From Purshia tridentata (taxonomy: Eukaryota > Streptophyta > Magnoliopsida > Rosales > Rosaceae): DNA of 64,000 nt. The stretch is taken from positions 1 through 64,000 of the forward strand of contig QANT01008537.1 in the NCBI GenBank assembly GCA_003254885.1. Reading direction: 5' to 3'. A model generated the notes under the pieces. That model made no database searches. It was not told the origin of the DNA and worked only from the letters and a program-made list of their open reading frames with translations. The position numbers were made by a program, and so were the translations under genes. This document shows, one piece after another, positions 36,787 through 47,178 of the stretch. The stretch's first letter is position 1; every line of letters starts with the position of its first letter.

Positions 36787-36930
36787 TCGACCTTCAACAT
36801 GCCTCTTTGGTCGACCTGTATTGAGCCTCATCTATCAACCAATATGGAGTCTCATCTTCCGACCCGTATTGACCCTCATCTGTCGACCTGTATCGAGCCT
36901 CATATGTCGACCTTTATCGCACCTCCTTTG
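36787..36930. repeat. Six 24-bp tandem units (minisatellite)
   Basis: Six consecutive 24-base units start with TCGACC or a close variant, for example TCGACCTGTATTGAGCCTCATC. The period is exactly eight codons, and the plus-strand open frame reads STCIEPHL-like octapeptides. It lies about 120 bp after the stop of the RPB7-like gene. Translation is doubtful because no gene context supports it. Confidence 0.9.
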
Positions 36931-37824
36931 TGTCGACTACTATTTAGCCTACCCGTTTTAAAATTATTGTTATTCGGTTGTAGAAATGTGTTGCGGGCTG
37001 CGTACTTGAGCAAATATAGTGCGTGCTTTTTACATAAACGCAGCACATATCGTTAGAGAAAACCAAGTTCCATCAGCGCACAAGTAAATTACGTTTGGTT
37101 ACCAACTACATCACAAATAGTGCCACTAAAGGAATATGTGAACTTAACAAAATTCAACATACTAAGTAGTTTTCTTAACATAATTCAAATTACTATAATT
37201 TAACATTAACACATTTCAACTGATCAAAATTTACAAGGGGTGGTCACTTGGTTCATTCTCACACATTCGTAAATTAATAAGGTGCTAATTCTCGGTCTAC
37301 CTCGAGACTTTCCCAATTTTTTATGTGAATTTATTAATTTCGAATTATACCTTGGTGCGAAATGGAGATACAGGTTGGATGTAGAAAAAGCACTACAGTC
37401 ACTGGATTTTACTAATACTATGAAATCTTGTTATTGTGGTATTTTTTCTGCACCTAGTCCACATATCCATTATGCACCAAAGAAGCCCCCTATTAATCTC
37501 AATTGAGAGGAAAACAGAGATCATATGAGGTCATAAGAATTCATATGAGGTCGTATGAGCTCTTTTTCAAGTATTAGGGGGCTAGTTAGGAAGGTGTACG
37601 AGTGGAGTATGTGTTCAACTATTTCACCAGCATCTAAATTCGATAAAAATCAATTACATTTACATTCTTACGACCTTGCAACATGTATATTTGCAAATAC
37701 ACTAAGATTTAGAGGCTATCTGCTACTCTCGCCTGCATTACATCCTCCCCTCTATGTGGTGTCAGAAAAGTCTTCGATCGTGCAACCCATGAATGAGGTA
37801 GAAGTTCATGTCTGATATACTCAA
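36931..37824. other. Spacer with possible transposon debris
   Basis: No intact gene is present. Open frames at 37282-37506 and 37555-37815 on the plus strand are short and have no convincing match. The region ends at a Mutator-like transposase remnant, so part of it may be the remains of the same element. Confidence 0.4.
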
Positions 37825-37930
37825 CCAATTAACGTAGTGATAGGAAGCTTTATGGCCTCTCTGAGTTTAGAATTCATGGACTCAGCTATGTTAGTTGACA
37901 TGATGTCATACTGAGAACATTTGCATTATG
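37825..37930 (-). mobile_element. Mutator-like (MULE) transposase remnant
   Basis: The minus strand reads YDIMSTNIAESMNSKLREA followed by LPIT. This matches the conserved plant MULE transposase phrase of the type YDIMTTNISESMNS. The frame meets stop codons soon after, so this is a decayed piece. No terminal inverted repeats were found nearby. Confidence 0.75.
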
Positions 37931-38059
37931 ACCGGGCAAAATATGCAAAATTTCCCTTTTAAAAAAACCCGATTATTTTACAAATTCCCGAATAAGTAGG
38001 ACTCGTGTAGTTAGTATTTACCAACGTGGCGTGCAGCTATTGAACAGAGGGGAAAATAA

Positions 38060-38281
38060 AACGGGGTGTGTTGTGTGACTACTCACTACTCTCTCCTGCC
38101 CCCCTCTCACTCACTCACGCAGACGGCAGTCACTCTCTACTCAGCTGGAGGACCGGAACGCGTCGACTCATTGAGTAACTCGAGCTTCTTCACTTCATCT
38201 ACTCAGACGAGCCTATTGGGCTCCACACGTTCGAGTCCGAAGCTCTCTCAGCTTCCACTTCATTTCATAAGCCTCTCAAAG
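38060..38281 (+). promoter_or_regulatory. Probable 5'-UTR exon of the subunit 7 gene
   Basis: A CT-rich leader ends TCTCAAAG before GTATTCG, a plausible splice donor. The matching acceptor TTTTTGGCAG lies at 39395-39404, leaving 16 bases before the ATG at 39421. The transcription start is not determined. The (CT)n tract at 38314-38332 lies within the intron. Confidence 0.55.
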
Positions 38282-38675
38282 GTATTCGTAAAAGTTTTGC
38301 AAACCCTAATCCTCTCTCTCTCTCTCTCTCCAAATATGTGTGCGCTTGTTTTATTTGATTATTTCGGCAATTGGGTTCATATAACTTGTGGAATTGAATA
38401 TGGGCAAAGTTTGGGTACGTAGTTTTCTTGTGGTCAGATTTATTCGCATATATTTGGGTTTGTGGAGTTCGGTTAGTGAAATTGCCTTCACAGTGAGTGT
38501 TTGAACAACGGGTTTTTTCTTGTTTGGTACAATATTGGGTGTGTGAGACTGACCCAAGAGCGGTTTTGCTACTGCAATTGAGAGGTTGGAAGAAAATTTG
38601 TACAAATTGAGCAGCTACTTGTGCTGTCGGGACCTCTGTACCTTATAAGACATAGGGATAGAAAGATCGCGATTG

Positions 38676-38768
38676 CAAGACCTTGGGTTTAGCCCAAGTG
38701 GTGAGGGTGGATGGGGTACTGGGTTAGGAGGGTTTGATTACTTCCAATGTAACCAAAAAATAAAAAAA
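38676..38768 (+). mobile_element. tRNA-derived SINE in the 5'-UTR intron of the subunit 7 gene
   Basis: The unit has a well-matched A box, TAGCCCAAGTGG (about 38690-38701), a weaker B-box-like GGTTTGATTAC and an A-rich tail. Flanking 11-bp repeats GATCGCGATTG (38665-38675) and GATGGCGATTG (38769-38779) differ at one base. This is a complete short retroposon of about 93 bp. Confidence 0.75.
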
Positions 38769-39420
38769 GATGGCGATTGTTTTGTTGCTTCTGTTCTTGT
38801 ATGTACTTTTCTCATCTAATAATGACCAGTGAGGGACGACAACACTATGTATTAGTGAGGTTTTTTTTTCAAGATTACTATTTTCTTCGTTTTTTCAGAA
38901 AACTAATACTTACTATTGGTGACTTTGAGGTGTTGCTTCACTTTGTTTCCTGATGGCTGTTAGTTCTTGCTAATGTTCACTGAATGTGTATTAGTCCAAC
39001 TTTTACTTGCTCATTACGTCTTTTGTATGCTTTTTAGATTTGGTGCAGTTGATCATTTGGATACATGTGCTTGTAAATATGTATTTTTAGCCTTCTCTTA
39101 GTTAAAGGTAGACAGATTTATATGGAAAATTTTTAATATCATCAAAAGAGTTCAGTTAACGTTTAAAATGGTTTGGAAACTGCTCTCCTTCTTGCTCACG
39201 ACATAGTTACCTTCTCTGAATGGTAGTCACAGTTATGTCCTTTGTGAACAATCTTTTTCGCTCAGTATTTGTTGCATGCACGGAACATTGACTTCCATGT
39301 GTATGATTTACACTACACAGGGCAAGAATATTGTTTGAGAGAATTCAGGGATCAGACCTAATGTACAATTGGTTGCTGTTTCATTTTTTCCCAGTTTTTG
39401 GCAGGTAGATAAAAAAAACC

Positions 39421-39951
39421 ATGTTTCTCAAAGTACAGTTGCCCTGGAATGTTGTAATCCCTGCCGAAAACCTCAATGCAAAAGGATTGATGCTCCAAAA
39501 GGCAATTCTTGTCCGCCTACTCGATGATTTTGCTGCAAAAAAGGCGACCAAAGATCTTGGATACTTTCTTTCTGTCACAACTCTGGAAAGCATAGGAGAG
39601 GGAAGAGTCAGGCAGCACACTGGGGATGTTCTGTTTCCAGTTGTTTTCAGTGGCATAACCTTCAAGCTTTTCAGGGGAGAGATCTTGGAGGGGGTTGTTC
39701 ACAAGGTGCTGAAGCATGGAGCACTCTTGAGATGCGGTCCAGTTGAGAACATTTACCTCTCTAATCTGAAAATGCCGGATTACAATTATGTGCCTGGGGA
39801 GAATCCTGTCTTCATGAATAAGAAGATGTCTAAGATTGAAAAAGATACTGTGGTTCGGTTCATAGTCATTGGTACTAAATGGCTTGAAGCAGAAAGGGAA
39901 TTTCAGGCATTGGTTGGTTTACATGCTGATTATCTAGGACCAGTTTCTTAG
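39421..39951 (+). CDS. NRPD7/NRPE7-like: RNA polymerase IV/V subunit 7 (NRPD7/NRPE7 type)
   Basis: This single coding exon gives 176 residues from the ATG at 39421. It is the stalk subunit homologous to RPB7, used in the plant polymerases that make and use siRNA precursors in RNA-directed DNA methylation in the nucleus. Characteristic stretches are MFLKVQLPWNV, GYFLSVTTLESIGEG, GDVLFPVVFSGITF, GEILEGVVHKVLKHGA, LRCGPVENIYLS and VVRFIVIGTKW, ending DYLGPVS. Length and residues are typical, so it looks functional. It is preceded by a CT-rich leader and a 5'-UTR intron. The last few codons and the 3' flank are duplicated at 48105 onward. Assignment to Pol IV/V rather than Pol II is confident from the sequence pattern; choosing between IV and V is not possible here. 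Confidence 0.92.
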   Translation: MFLKVQLPWNVVIPAENLNAKGLMLQKAILVRLLDDFAAKKATKDLGYFLSVTTLESIGEGRVRQHTGDVLFPVVFSGITFKLFRGEILEGVVHKVLKHGALLRCGPVENIYLSNLKMPDYNYVPGENPVFMNKKMSKIEKDTVVRFIVIGTKWLEAEREFQALVGLHADYLGPVS

Positions 39952-41328
39952 CATATTCCACTATGCTTATGACCTGCAAGTGTGCTTCTATGTTTTGTCC
40001 ATAACTTTAACAATGCTGGTTGTTCCTGTTACTCTTAGTATATTCTTGTTGACCTTAACAGGCAGCCTCTCTTTGGTATTTTAATGTGATGCCATTAATT
40101 TGTAATGTTTTTCTAACGGTAGGTCTGACATTGAAACATTTTGAAGGTCTTGATCCAAAGTCCAAGCCAACGTCAAACTCTTTAGGAAGTCTCCTCCTTG
40201 TTCACGGTAGAGTCAAGTTTTTACATGTTACTTGAACTTCCAAGTACAAATAGATTTCTCCTATCCTTCTTTAGAAGTGCAAGCTAGCTACTAATTTCCT
40301 TTGTTTCCCATTTTAATCACAGGGTCAAAGTTGGACTTTCAACTAGGAAAGTAAGAGTGGATAAAATTACAAGTTAATAACGAGATTAGCCAGTTAGTTA
40401 TTAATTTAATATTTTTTCTCTCAATTTTGTTGGAGGAGGAGGTCCTTAAGTTCGAACCTCCCTCCTGTGAATTGAACCCATGGAGGAACTTGATGCTGAT
40501 TTCAAGCTAGGCCCACTCTCAAAGGACAAATTAGATAGGACAAAAGAAGGTTTTCATTTTTTTAAGTCCAGTTTGAAAGATAAACTGTTCATGTGGCCCA
40601 AATGCTATAATAAGTATTGTAGTGGCCCACTTTTCAAAAATCCACTTGTTCTTCCTTCTCAGTGGAAATTTAATGGTGCCATTTTAGAGAATGAGGATTT
40701 CAATTGCATCCCATTTTTTCTTTAGAATTTATTTAAATATTTCCTCTTTTCTTTTTTTAGGGATTCATAAAATTATTTTTTTTAGGATTCAACCGAATCC
40801 CTTTTTTATAGTTTCAACCGAAACTATTTTTAAGAGAGTAAGGATTCAACTGAATCCAAAGACTTGGTTCAACCGAATCCAAAGACTTTATTCAACACGC
40901 TATTAGGGTGAGGATTTTACTTGAATTCCAAAATAGAGATCAACTGAATGACAGCTACCTGTGATGTAGGCAACTGCACTCTTGCTTTTCACACCTTGTT
41001 TTCCTCAGCCTTTTGGCGTCCTTTTTTTTTTTTTTTTTCCCTCGATGCCCTCTTTATCTCCCTAGCTCTTTATATGGACAACATGAACAGCTAAAGAGAG
41101 GTTGTTGAGGTAGAGATTAACTCTAATTTAAAATCAAATTTTATGGGATAAATGCTTATGATAACAAGAGATAAAATTTATCTCATCTATTTAAGAGTTT
41201 AACTCCCTTTTGAACACTCTACGGTGGGGCTATATTCTCAATCTTTTTTTCTTTTTGAATTTTTATGGTTCAACAAATGGTGAGAATGAAAGGGAGAGAG
41301 ATGGAGAGTGATGGAGATTGACAGAGGA

Positions 41329-41359
<31 letters not shown>

Positions 41360-41421
41360 TAGATAGATAGATAGATAGATAGACGAAGAAGGTAAGGTTA
41401 GAATGTGGACCAGATAGGTAT
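39937..41421. repeat. Duplicated block: subunit 7 tail and 3' flank (copy at 48105)
   Basis: The sequence from CTAGGACCAGTTTCTTAGC onward recurs at 48105-49486 at high identity with small indels. It includes the last codons of the subunit 7 gene, so the 48105 copy is a tail without a gene. A SINE-like piece with B-box AGTTCGAACCTCC (about 40450; 48610) is in both. A GA/GATA microsatellite at 41337-41383 is longer here. Confidence 0.9.
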
Positions 41422-41430
41422 AATTCAATT

Positions 41431-41818
41431 GGGTAAATACTTATTTTGGTCCCCAGACTATTACACTTGTATCAGTTTGGTTCCCAGACTTTTAATTTGG
41501 AAATTTAAAAACTCTGACTTTTTCAATTTTATCAATTGAGGACTTTTCCATCAATTCACATATTTTTCATCCAAATTTATGCTTTTATAGCACCATGTGA
41601 AGTCCTTTTTTAGGGCAAAATGGTTTTTTTCATTTAAAATTTACCATTTTTTTCTCCTTCATTTCTCACTAAATTTGGATGAAAAATGTATAAATTGACA
41701 AAAAAATTCTCAATTGGCAAAATTGAAAAAGTTAAAGTTCTTAATTTTTCAAATTAAAAGTCTGAAGACCAAAGTGATATAAATATAATAGTCTAGGGAC
41801 CAAAATAATTATTTACCC
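41431..41818. mobile_element. MITE with ~110-bp terminal inverted repeats
   Basis: The element begins GGGTAAATACTTATTTTGG and ends in the reverse complement, ATAATTATTTACCC. The arms pair for about 110 bases. A perfect 9-bp target duplication AATTCAATT flanks it (41422-41430 and 41819-41827), typical of Mutator-type MITEs. The paralogous site at 49487-49495 has a single AATTCAATT and no element. This one is therefore a clean insertion after the duplication, or a precise loss at the other site. Confidence 0.95.
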
Positions 41819-41887
41819 AATTCAATTTAAACAACAGGACCACAAAAAAGTAGCAGCCGGTGTTGAAAAAATTTACGGAAAAGAGAA

Positions 41888-41894
41888 TATATAA
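41888..41894 (+). promoter_or_regulatory. Probable TATA box of methyltransferase gene 1
   Basis: TATATAA lies about 206 bases before the start codon. The same position in gene 2 reads TATATAGG (49565-49572), a weaker match. Confidence 0.5.
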
Positions 41895-42099
41895 GAATAA
41901 TAAGTCTTTTTGCTAGGAAGTTGCCAAGTTGAAGCGTCCCAATTAACTCCTTGGTCAAATAACAACTAAGCGCGCCACATTTGCCTTCCCCAGATATTAC
42001 CCAAATTCAAGATATGATGGCATTCACGTGCAATATTATCTCCAATTCTGAAACTTGTATAAATTGTAAGTGCTGCTGTCAAAAAACTCTAAGACAAAA

Positions 42100-43171
42100 A
42101 TGGCGAAGCTTTTCATCAACCAATCGAAGCAGTACGCGAAGGGTCGGCCGGGTTATCCAGAAGAGATCTTCCAATTCATTGCCTCCAAGACTACTTCTCA
42201 CGACCTCGCATGGGATGTCGGCACTGGCACCGGCCAGGCTGCCGTATCTGTAAGAGTTTCGATATCTTAGTTTCTAACATTTGCTATGCATCTTAAGTTG
42301 CTTCACTGTCACTTGTACATCTTTTTGTTTTAAATTTGTTTATTAAACAAGACAAACAAAGTACTGTTTAACATGATAAACAATTAATTATAGGCTCGAT
42401 CACCACATGTTTTCACCAAACGATTTGATGAGTGTAGCATTAATTGTTTCGAAATCTATAAGTTTTTAAGGCATGGTCTATAGGTTTTTCATTCCAATAT
42501 ATATGTTCAACTAATTTCAGCTAGCTGGAATCTACAAGAATGTGATAGCCACAGATACAAGCCCAAATCAACTTGAATTTGCACCTAAGCTGCCCAATAT
42601 TCGCTACGAGCATACTTCTCCAGTCATGTCCATAGCCGAAGTTGAACAAAAATTGGCTCCAAAATCAAGCATGGATTTGGTGACCATTGCTGTGGCCCTC
42701 CACTGGTTTGACCTCCCTAGTTTCTACCAACAAGTCAAATGGGTGCTCAAAAAACCTAATGGGGTCATTGCTGCATGGTGCTACACGGTGCCTAGAGTTG
42801 ACAAGAAGGTAGACGCAGTCTTTGACCAATTATATTTCATTGATACCGAACCCTATTGGGATCCAGCGCGTAATTTCGTTGACGAAAAGTACGCGAGCAT
42901 CGATTTTCCGTTCGAGCCTGTGGATGGAGAAGACAATACTGGACCATTTGAGTTTGTGACAGAGAGGTTGATGGACTTAGAAGACCTTTTTACATACATA
43001 AGGTCATGGTCAGCGTATCAAACAGCAAAGGAAAAGGGTGTTGAGCTTTTGAAGAATGATGTGGTTGAGGCATTTAAGCAAGCTTGGAGTGTTGATTGTG
43101 TTGATGGCCACAAAGCTGTGAAGTTTCCTATCTATTTAAGAATTGGACGAGTTGGGGAATGTAGGGATTAA
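42100..43171 (+). CDS. SAM-dependent methyltransferase, gene 1
   Basis: Two exons, 42100-42249 and 42521-43171, joined by a GT-AG intron, give 266 residues from MAKLFINQSKQYAKG. The protein belongs to the class I methyltransferase family (Methyltransf_11 type), with motif I WDVGTGTGQAA at about residues 38-48. ATDTSPNQLEFA follows the second strand, and ALHWFDLPSFY resembles the HWFDL region of plant embryo-abundant-type methyltransferases. The substrate is unknown. Compared with gene 2 it has a Val in place of Gln at about residue 108 (IAVALHWF versus IAQALHWF), next to a conserved block. It is flanked upstream by a MITE absent from gene 2. The start is supported by its conserved position in both intact genes. 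Confidence 0.9.
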
Positions 43172-44284
43172 TTAATGAGCTTGAGAAGTATTTTCAAATG
43201 ATCATGTGATATGCATGCAAATGGCTGGATAACAGTGCATGTGTATCAAATTATTAGTCCTTTTTTAAAAAGTGTGTTTCAAATGATTTGTCTTTTTTTT
43301 TTTTATCAAATAAAAAGAGTAGTCCTTTTTGAGAACCGAGGTTTTATTGATGCAATTAAAGGCTTGCTACATCGGGGAGAAGGAGAGTCTCCCCAGTCCA
43401 ACTAGTTACAGATCTGTAAAACACATTTCGTAGAATTTCCCCATAAATACTATAAAAAATAAAAAACTTTCTATAACATGGCCTGACCAAGGAATGTAAT
43501 TTCGATTTTAAAGAAATTTTCGATGGAAATTTTGACTAAATTTCGATTTCGTTAGGGTTTAAACAAAAACGACGGAAATTGTTATCAAACGATAGAAATT
43601 TTGAATGAAATTTTATCATATGCTTATTTAACATATAATCTACTATCTTTATAAAAAAACAATGAAGGAATCAAACCATATTGTAGGTTTCATGTGATGT
43701 AAAGCAAATATAAAGCGCGCTGGAGATAAATTTTGTTAAAAAAATACTACACTAATAAATAATTACATAAATAACGCCTCAAATTTATTTGTATTACAAT
43801 ATTAAATCATGAATTATATAATCTATACACTAAACCTTATATATTATATAATTTATATTTTATATTTGTTAGGATATGGTATAAGATATTAGGGTTTAAG
43901 CCCTTTAGGATAATTTTATTATTTTTTTATATAAAAATATATTAGAATTTACAGATAATTATTGATATACGCACATTGGACTTCCACCTTCCTATAAAAC
44001 CCACTTTCTTAATTGACTTTCCAGTAGATCAAGTTAATTTACTTCAAGCCCACATTTTGTTTTACTCGGTCCACGTTTTAATTTTATTAGTTAGGTTTTC
44101 ATTTTGTTTTCCTATTGTGCCCCTCCTTATCTGAAACATAAGAAATTCTTCTCTCTGTCGCTCATTTGCAGTCACTCATTTCTGTTTCTATTCTCTCTCC
44201 CACCTCACTCTCTATCTAACCTTTGCCTCCCTCTCCCTCTCTCTAATCAGTCTTTCTCTCTTCAACCTTTCGCCGTCGTCCAAC
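43172..44284. other. Intergenic DNA with possible repeat tail
   Basis: No gene is recognised. A segment at about 43290-43410 (T run, then ACCGAGGTTTTATTGATGC) resembles the antisense tail of a dispersed retroelement. Short GAAATTT-rich phrases at 43490-43620 look like subterminal transposon repeats. Neither has defined ends. Confidence 0.35.
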
Positions 44285-44372
44285 TTTGAAGAGGTTCACG
44301 TGCTGGTTGTTGATGACAGCCTAGTCAATTGCAGGGTCATTAAGCGTTTGCTCAAAATTTCCTCTTGCAAAG
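44285..44372 (+). pseudogene. Type-A response-regulator receiver exon (lone)
   Basis: The frame reads FEEVHVLVVDDSLVNCRV then IKRLLKISSCK. This is the start of a receiver domain of cytokinin type-A response regulators, including the acidic Asp pair of the phosphorylation pocket. It ends TGCAAAG before GTTCTT, a phase-1 donor at the position where type-A regulators usually have their first intron. I found no ATG in frame near it, and no downstream exon with the phospho-accepting Asp. It is therefore a lone exon or a decayed gene. A CT-rich leader-like stretch lies upstream (44150-44280). Confidence 0.75.
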
Positions 44373-45310
44373 GTTCTTCTAAGCTGAAAAAAAGAGTTAC
44401 ATTTTTTACAAATATCATCGATTTGTTTTTTCGATTTCTGTGATTCTAAATTAGATTTTGGTCCTAATTTTCAATGTAAGTTGATTGAATGAATGCGAAT
44501 TTAATTGATTCAAATTCCAATAATAGTTGGTTTCTCTGTGACGAAGCCATAGCAGCTAGAGTTCAACTCAGTGGGTGTTACTTACGCTATGAACTTGTTG
44601 GGTTCAAGCAGGTTTCTCAGACAGTTTCTATACAAGGTGTGTGGGTCAGGTCAAGCAAGTGAGGTTGGGTTTGAGGAGAAGAGAGACTCAGCCTTTGATA
44701 TGATGGAGAATAGGATACTAAATAATGGTGGGCTGTTTTACACGGGGAGCAATGAGTCTGTGTATGTGTTGGGGATTTTTAGTTGTAATGCTTGCTGTTT
44801 GTTAAGTCACTGATGAAGAAACATGGTAAGATTATAAAGCATTTGCACTCATAATTTAGAAATAAAAAATCCAAGTTTGATGGTGAGGTATGTAGCACTC
44901 AGAATAGCGATCTGTAGTTTATTTGTTTGGTTACATAGGTTTATTTGTTTATTGGTGTGTCTATTAGGTGGATATGATTAATCAATTTGTTTATTTGCTT
45001 TGGTTGGTGGTTCTCTGGTCAACTCCTAAGTTCACAGTGACCATCACTAGGCTTTTGAAAATCATATGCATTGGCAGAGAAATATAGTTTGATTAGAAGC
45101 TCTATGATATTAAACTTTAGATAATTGACATGCTTTGGAATATGGCAGGTTGTAGTAAAGTTGAATAATAAAATCATACTCTTGACTATTTATAATTACA
45201 TGATTTTTCTCCAGTTTATTGTTAGGTTCACCTAATTAAGGAACCAAGGCATGTCATCTGCATATATGCATCTTAGTGATGTTAGTAGAATTTGTCATAA
45301 TTATTTTATA
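44373..45310. other. Non-coding stretch after the response-regulator exon
   Basis: The expected second receiver exon was not found. An open frame at 44571-44813 has an unremarkable protein sequence that I do not recognise. The rest is AT-rich. Confidence 0.35.
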
Positions 45311-45740
45311 GCCAATATGTAAATGAAGCTATGATTGTTACTGCTTATTAGTAACAATATGTAAGTAGGGCTATGATTGTTATTGACAATCAGTAACAAT
45401 ATTTAAGTGTGCTTATGATTGTTACTACTTATCAGTAACAATATATAAGTGGGACTAATGATTATTATTGACAAGCAGTAACAATATGTAAGTAGGGCTA
45501 TACTTGTTACTGCTTATCAGTAACAAAACATAAGTGCTGCTATGGTTGTTACTACTTGTCAATAACAATATATAAGTAGGGCTATGATTGTTACTACTTG
45601 TCAGTAACAATATATAAGTGAGGCTATGATTGTTATTGACAAGCTTTAACAATATGTCAGTAGGTTATGATTGTTACTAACAATCAGTAACAATGTAAGT
45701 GGTGCCTATAATTGTCAGTAACAAATATAATTGGGGCTAT
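45311..45740. repeat. 42-bp minisatellite, about ten units with hairpins
   Basis: The phrase AGTAACAATAT and close variants recur every 41-43 bases (45351, 45393, 45435, 45478, 45520, 45562, 45604, 45646, 45687). Each unit carries an inverted repeat such as ATTGTTACT pairing with AGTAACAAT (45334-45358). The loops alternate between ACTTATC-type and GACAAGC-type sequences. Open frames here show a 14-residue repeat and are not genes. Confidence 0.92.
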
Positions 45741-46821
45741 GGTTGCTATTGCTTGTATTAAAAATAAAATGTTACTACAACTGTATGTAAGTGGCAATTT
45801 GATTTTTTTTTACTGTACAATTTTGGATGTGATTTTTTTAGTATAATTTTAATCCAATAACCTAAAAGCAAATAACACCTAAAAAGCTATAATAATTTTA
45901 TTGATAATAGTTCAATAATAAAATAATTAAATGTACATGAAAAGCATAGTGGAGTACGTAATAAGTTGTAAGAATTTATTAATAAAATAATAAAAGGAAC
46001 ATGAAATGAGAGATGTAAGAATTTATTAATAAAATAATAAAAGGAACATAAAATGATTGAAATAGCAACGTAAGCTGTCATAAAAAAATAGGTGGCAGTG
46101 ATGGCTTTTCTTTTCATGTCTTTGATTAATTTAAAAAGTGGACCGGCAAAATAATGAGCTTCCTTGTTTGGTCTTTATGAATAGTAAAAGTGTTCAAATA
46201 AAATTATTAAAAAAATCTCTAGAATTTAAGGTTTAAAAACAATCGAGAGTTAAACCAAACTTCATGAAATGCTAAACTATTTTTTTTTCTTTCCAATTGG
46301 CCAAAGATCCCAAATCCCATTTAACTCTTAACCTTTTTTTTTCCCCCAAGCCTTTCTCTTTTTTTCCTCTCTTTTTCTTCCTTTTCTTTTCCTTTTTCTT
46401 CCTTTCCCTGTTTTTCTCCCATGCGCGCAGTGCACTGCCACTGCCTCTCTCTTCTTTTTTTCCTTTCCTTTCTAGTTTTCACTTTGACTTTATCACTATC
46501 CTTCCTTTTTGCTTTTTCCCGTGCATCTCTCTCAGCCCTCTCTCACTTTCCTTTTCTCTCTTGATCTCTTCTTAAATTTGCAGACTCGATCTCTTCTTTC
46601 TCCTCCCTCCGCAATCACCTTTCTCTTCTTCCTCATCTCTTGTCTCTCGATCTCTCACCTCAGAACCCAGCCGAGCCAGCCGCTGCTCCTAGCCCCGCCG
46701 TCGCCCCCTGCCGCCGGCCAGCCTCCTCTCTTCCTTCTTCTCCGGTCTCAGCCCTTCCCAAAACCCACTCTTTCTCCCTTGATCTCCCAAAAGCCCAAAA
46801 GAAAACCCAAAAATTTCAATT
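45741..46821. other. AT-rich then pyrimidine-rich spacer
   Basis: AT-rich DNA to about 46280 includes a short 60-base tandem repeat near 45965-46050. From 46320 to 46800 the plus strand is strongly C/T-rich, with a GC-rich patch at 46665-46740. This resembles a leader or promoter region, but no gene follows. Open frames in it are low-complexity. Confidence 0.4.
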
Positions 46822-47178
46822 TAAACAATAGGAACACAAAAAAATCAGCAGCCCAAAAGTGGGCGTTGAAATAATTTACGGAAAAGAGAATATATAGGAA
46901 TAATAAGTCTTTTTGCTAGGAAGTTGCCAAGTTGAAGCTGCCAAGTTGAAGTGTCCCAATTAACTCCCATGCCCGATATTTAATTGTTTTGCTCTTTCCC
47001 TTTAATACGTAGGAGATCAAGACATGCACAACTCCTTGGTCAAATAACAACTACGCGCGCCACATTTGCCTTCCCCAGATATTACCCAAATTCAAGATAT
47101 ATGATGGCATTCACGTCCAATATTATCTCCAATTCTGAAACTTGTACAAATTGCAAGTGCTGTTGTCTAAAAACTCCA

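Noticed and set aside
36772-37056. 94-residue frame with an octapeptide repeat as a gene
   Set aside because: The repeat comes from the 24-bp minisatellite; there is no promoter, leader or homologue to support translation.
37282-37506. Possible match to a CCR4-NOT scaffold phrase (DFPNFLCEF)
   Set aside because: The resemblance is limited to about nine residues, with no support on either side.
41981-42253. 90-residue frame overlapping methyltransferase exon 1
   Set aside because: It is an alternative frame through the leader and exon 1. The real frame starts at 42100 and is conserved in gene 2.
45455-45652. 65-residue repetitive frame on the minus strand
   Set aside because: It is the translation of the 42-bp minisatellite.
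45311-45740. CRISPR-like array
   Set aside because: Units are contiguous and drifted with no unique spacers, and the DNA is plant nuclear.
46297-46874. Phe/Ser/Leu-rich open frames
   Set aside because: The plus strand here is a low-complexity C/T tract; the frames have no protein features.
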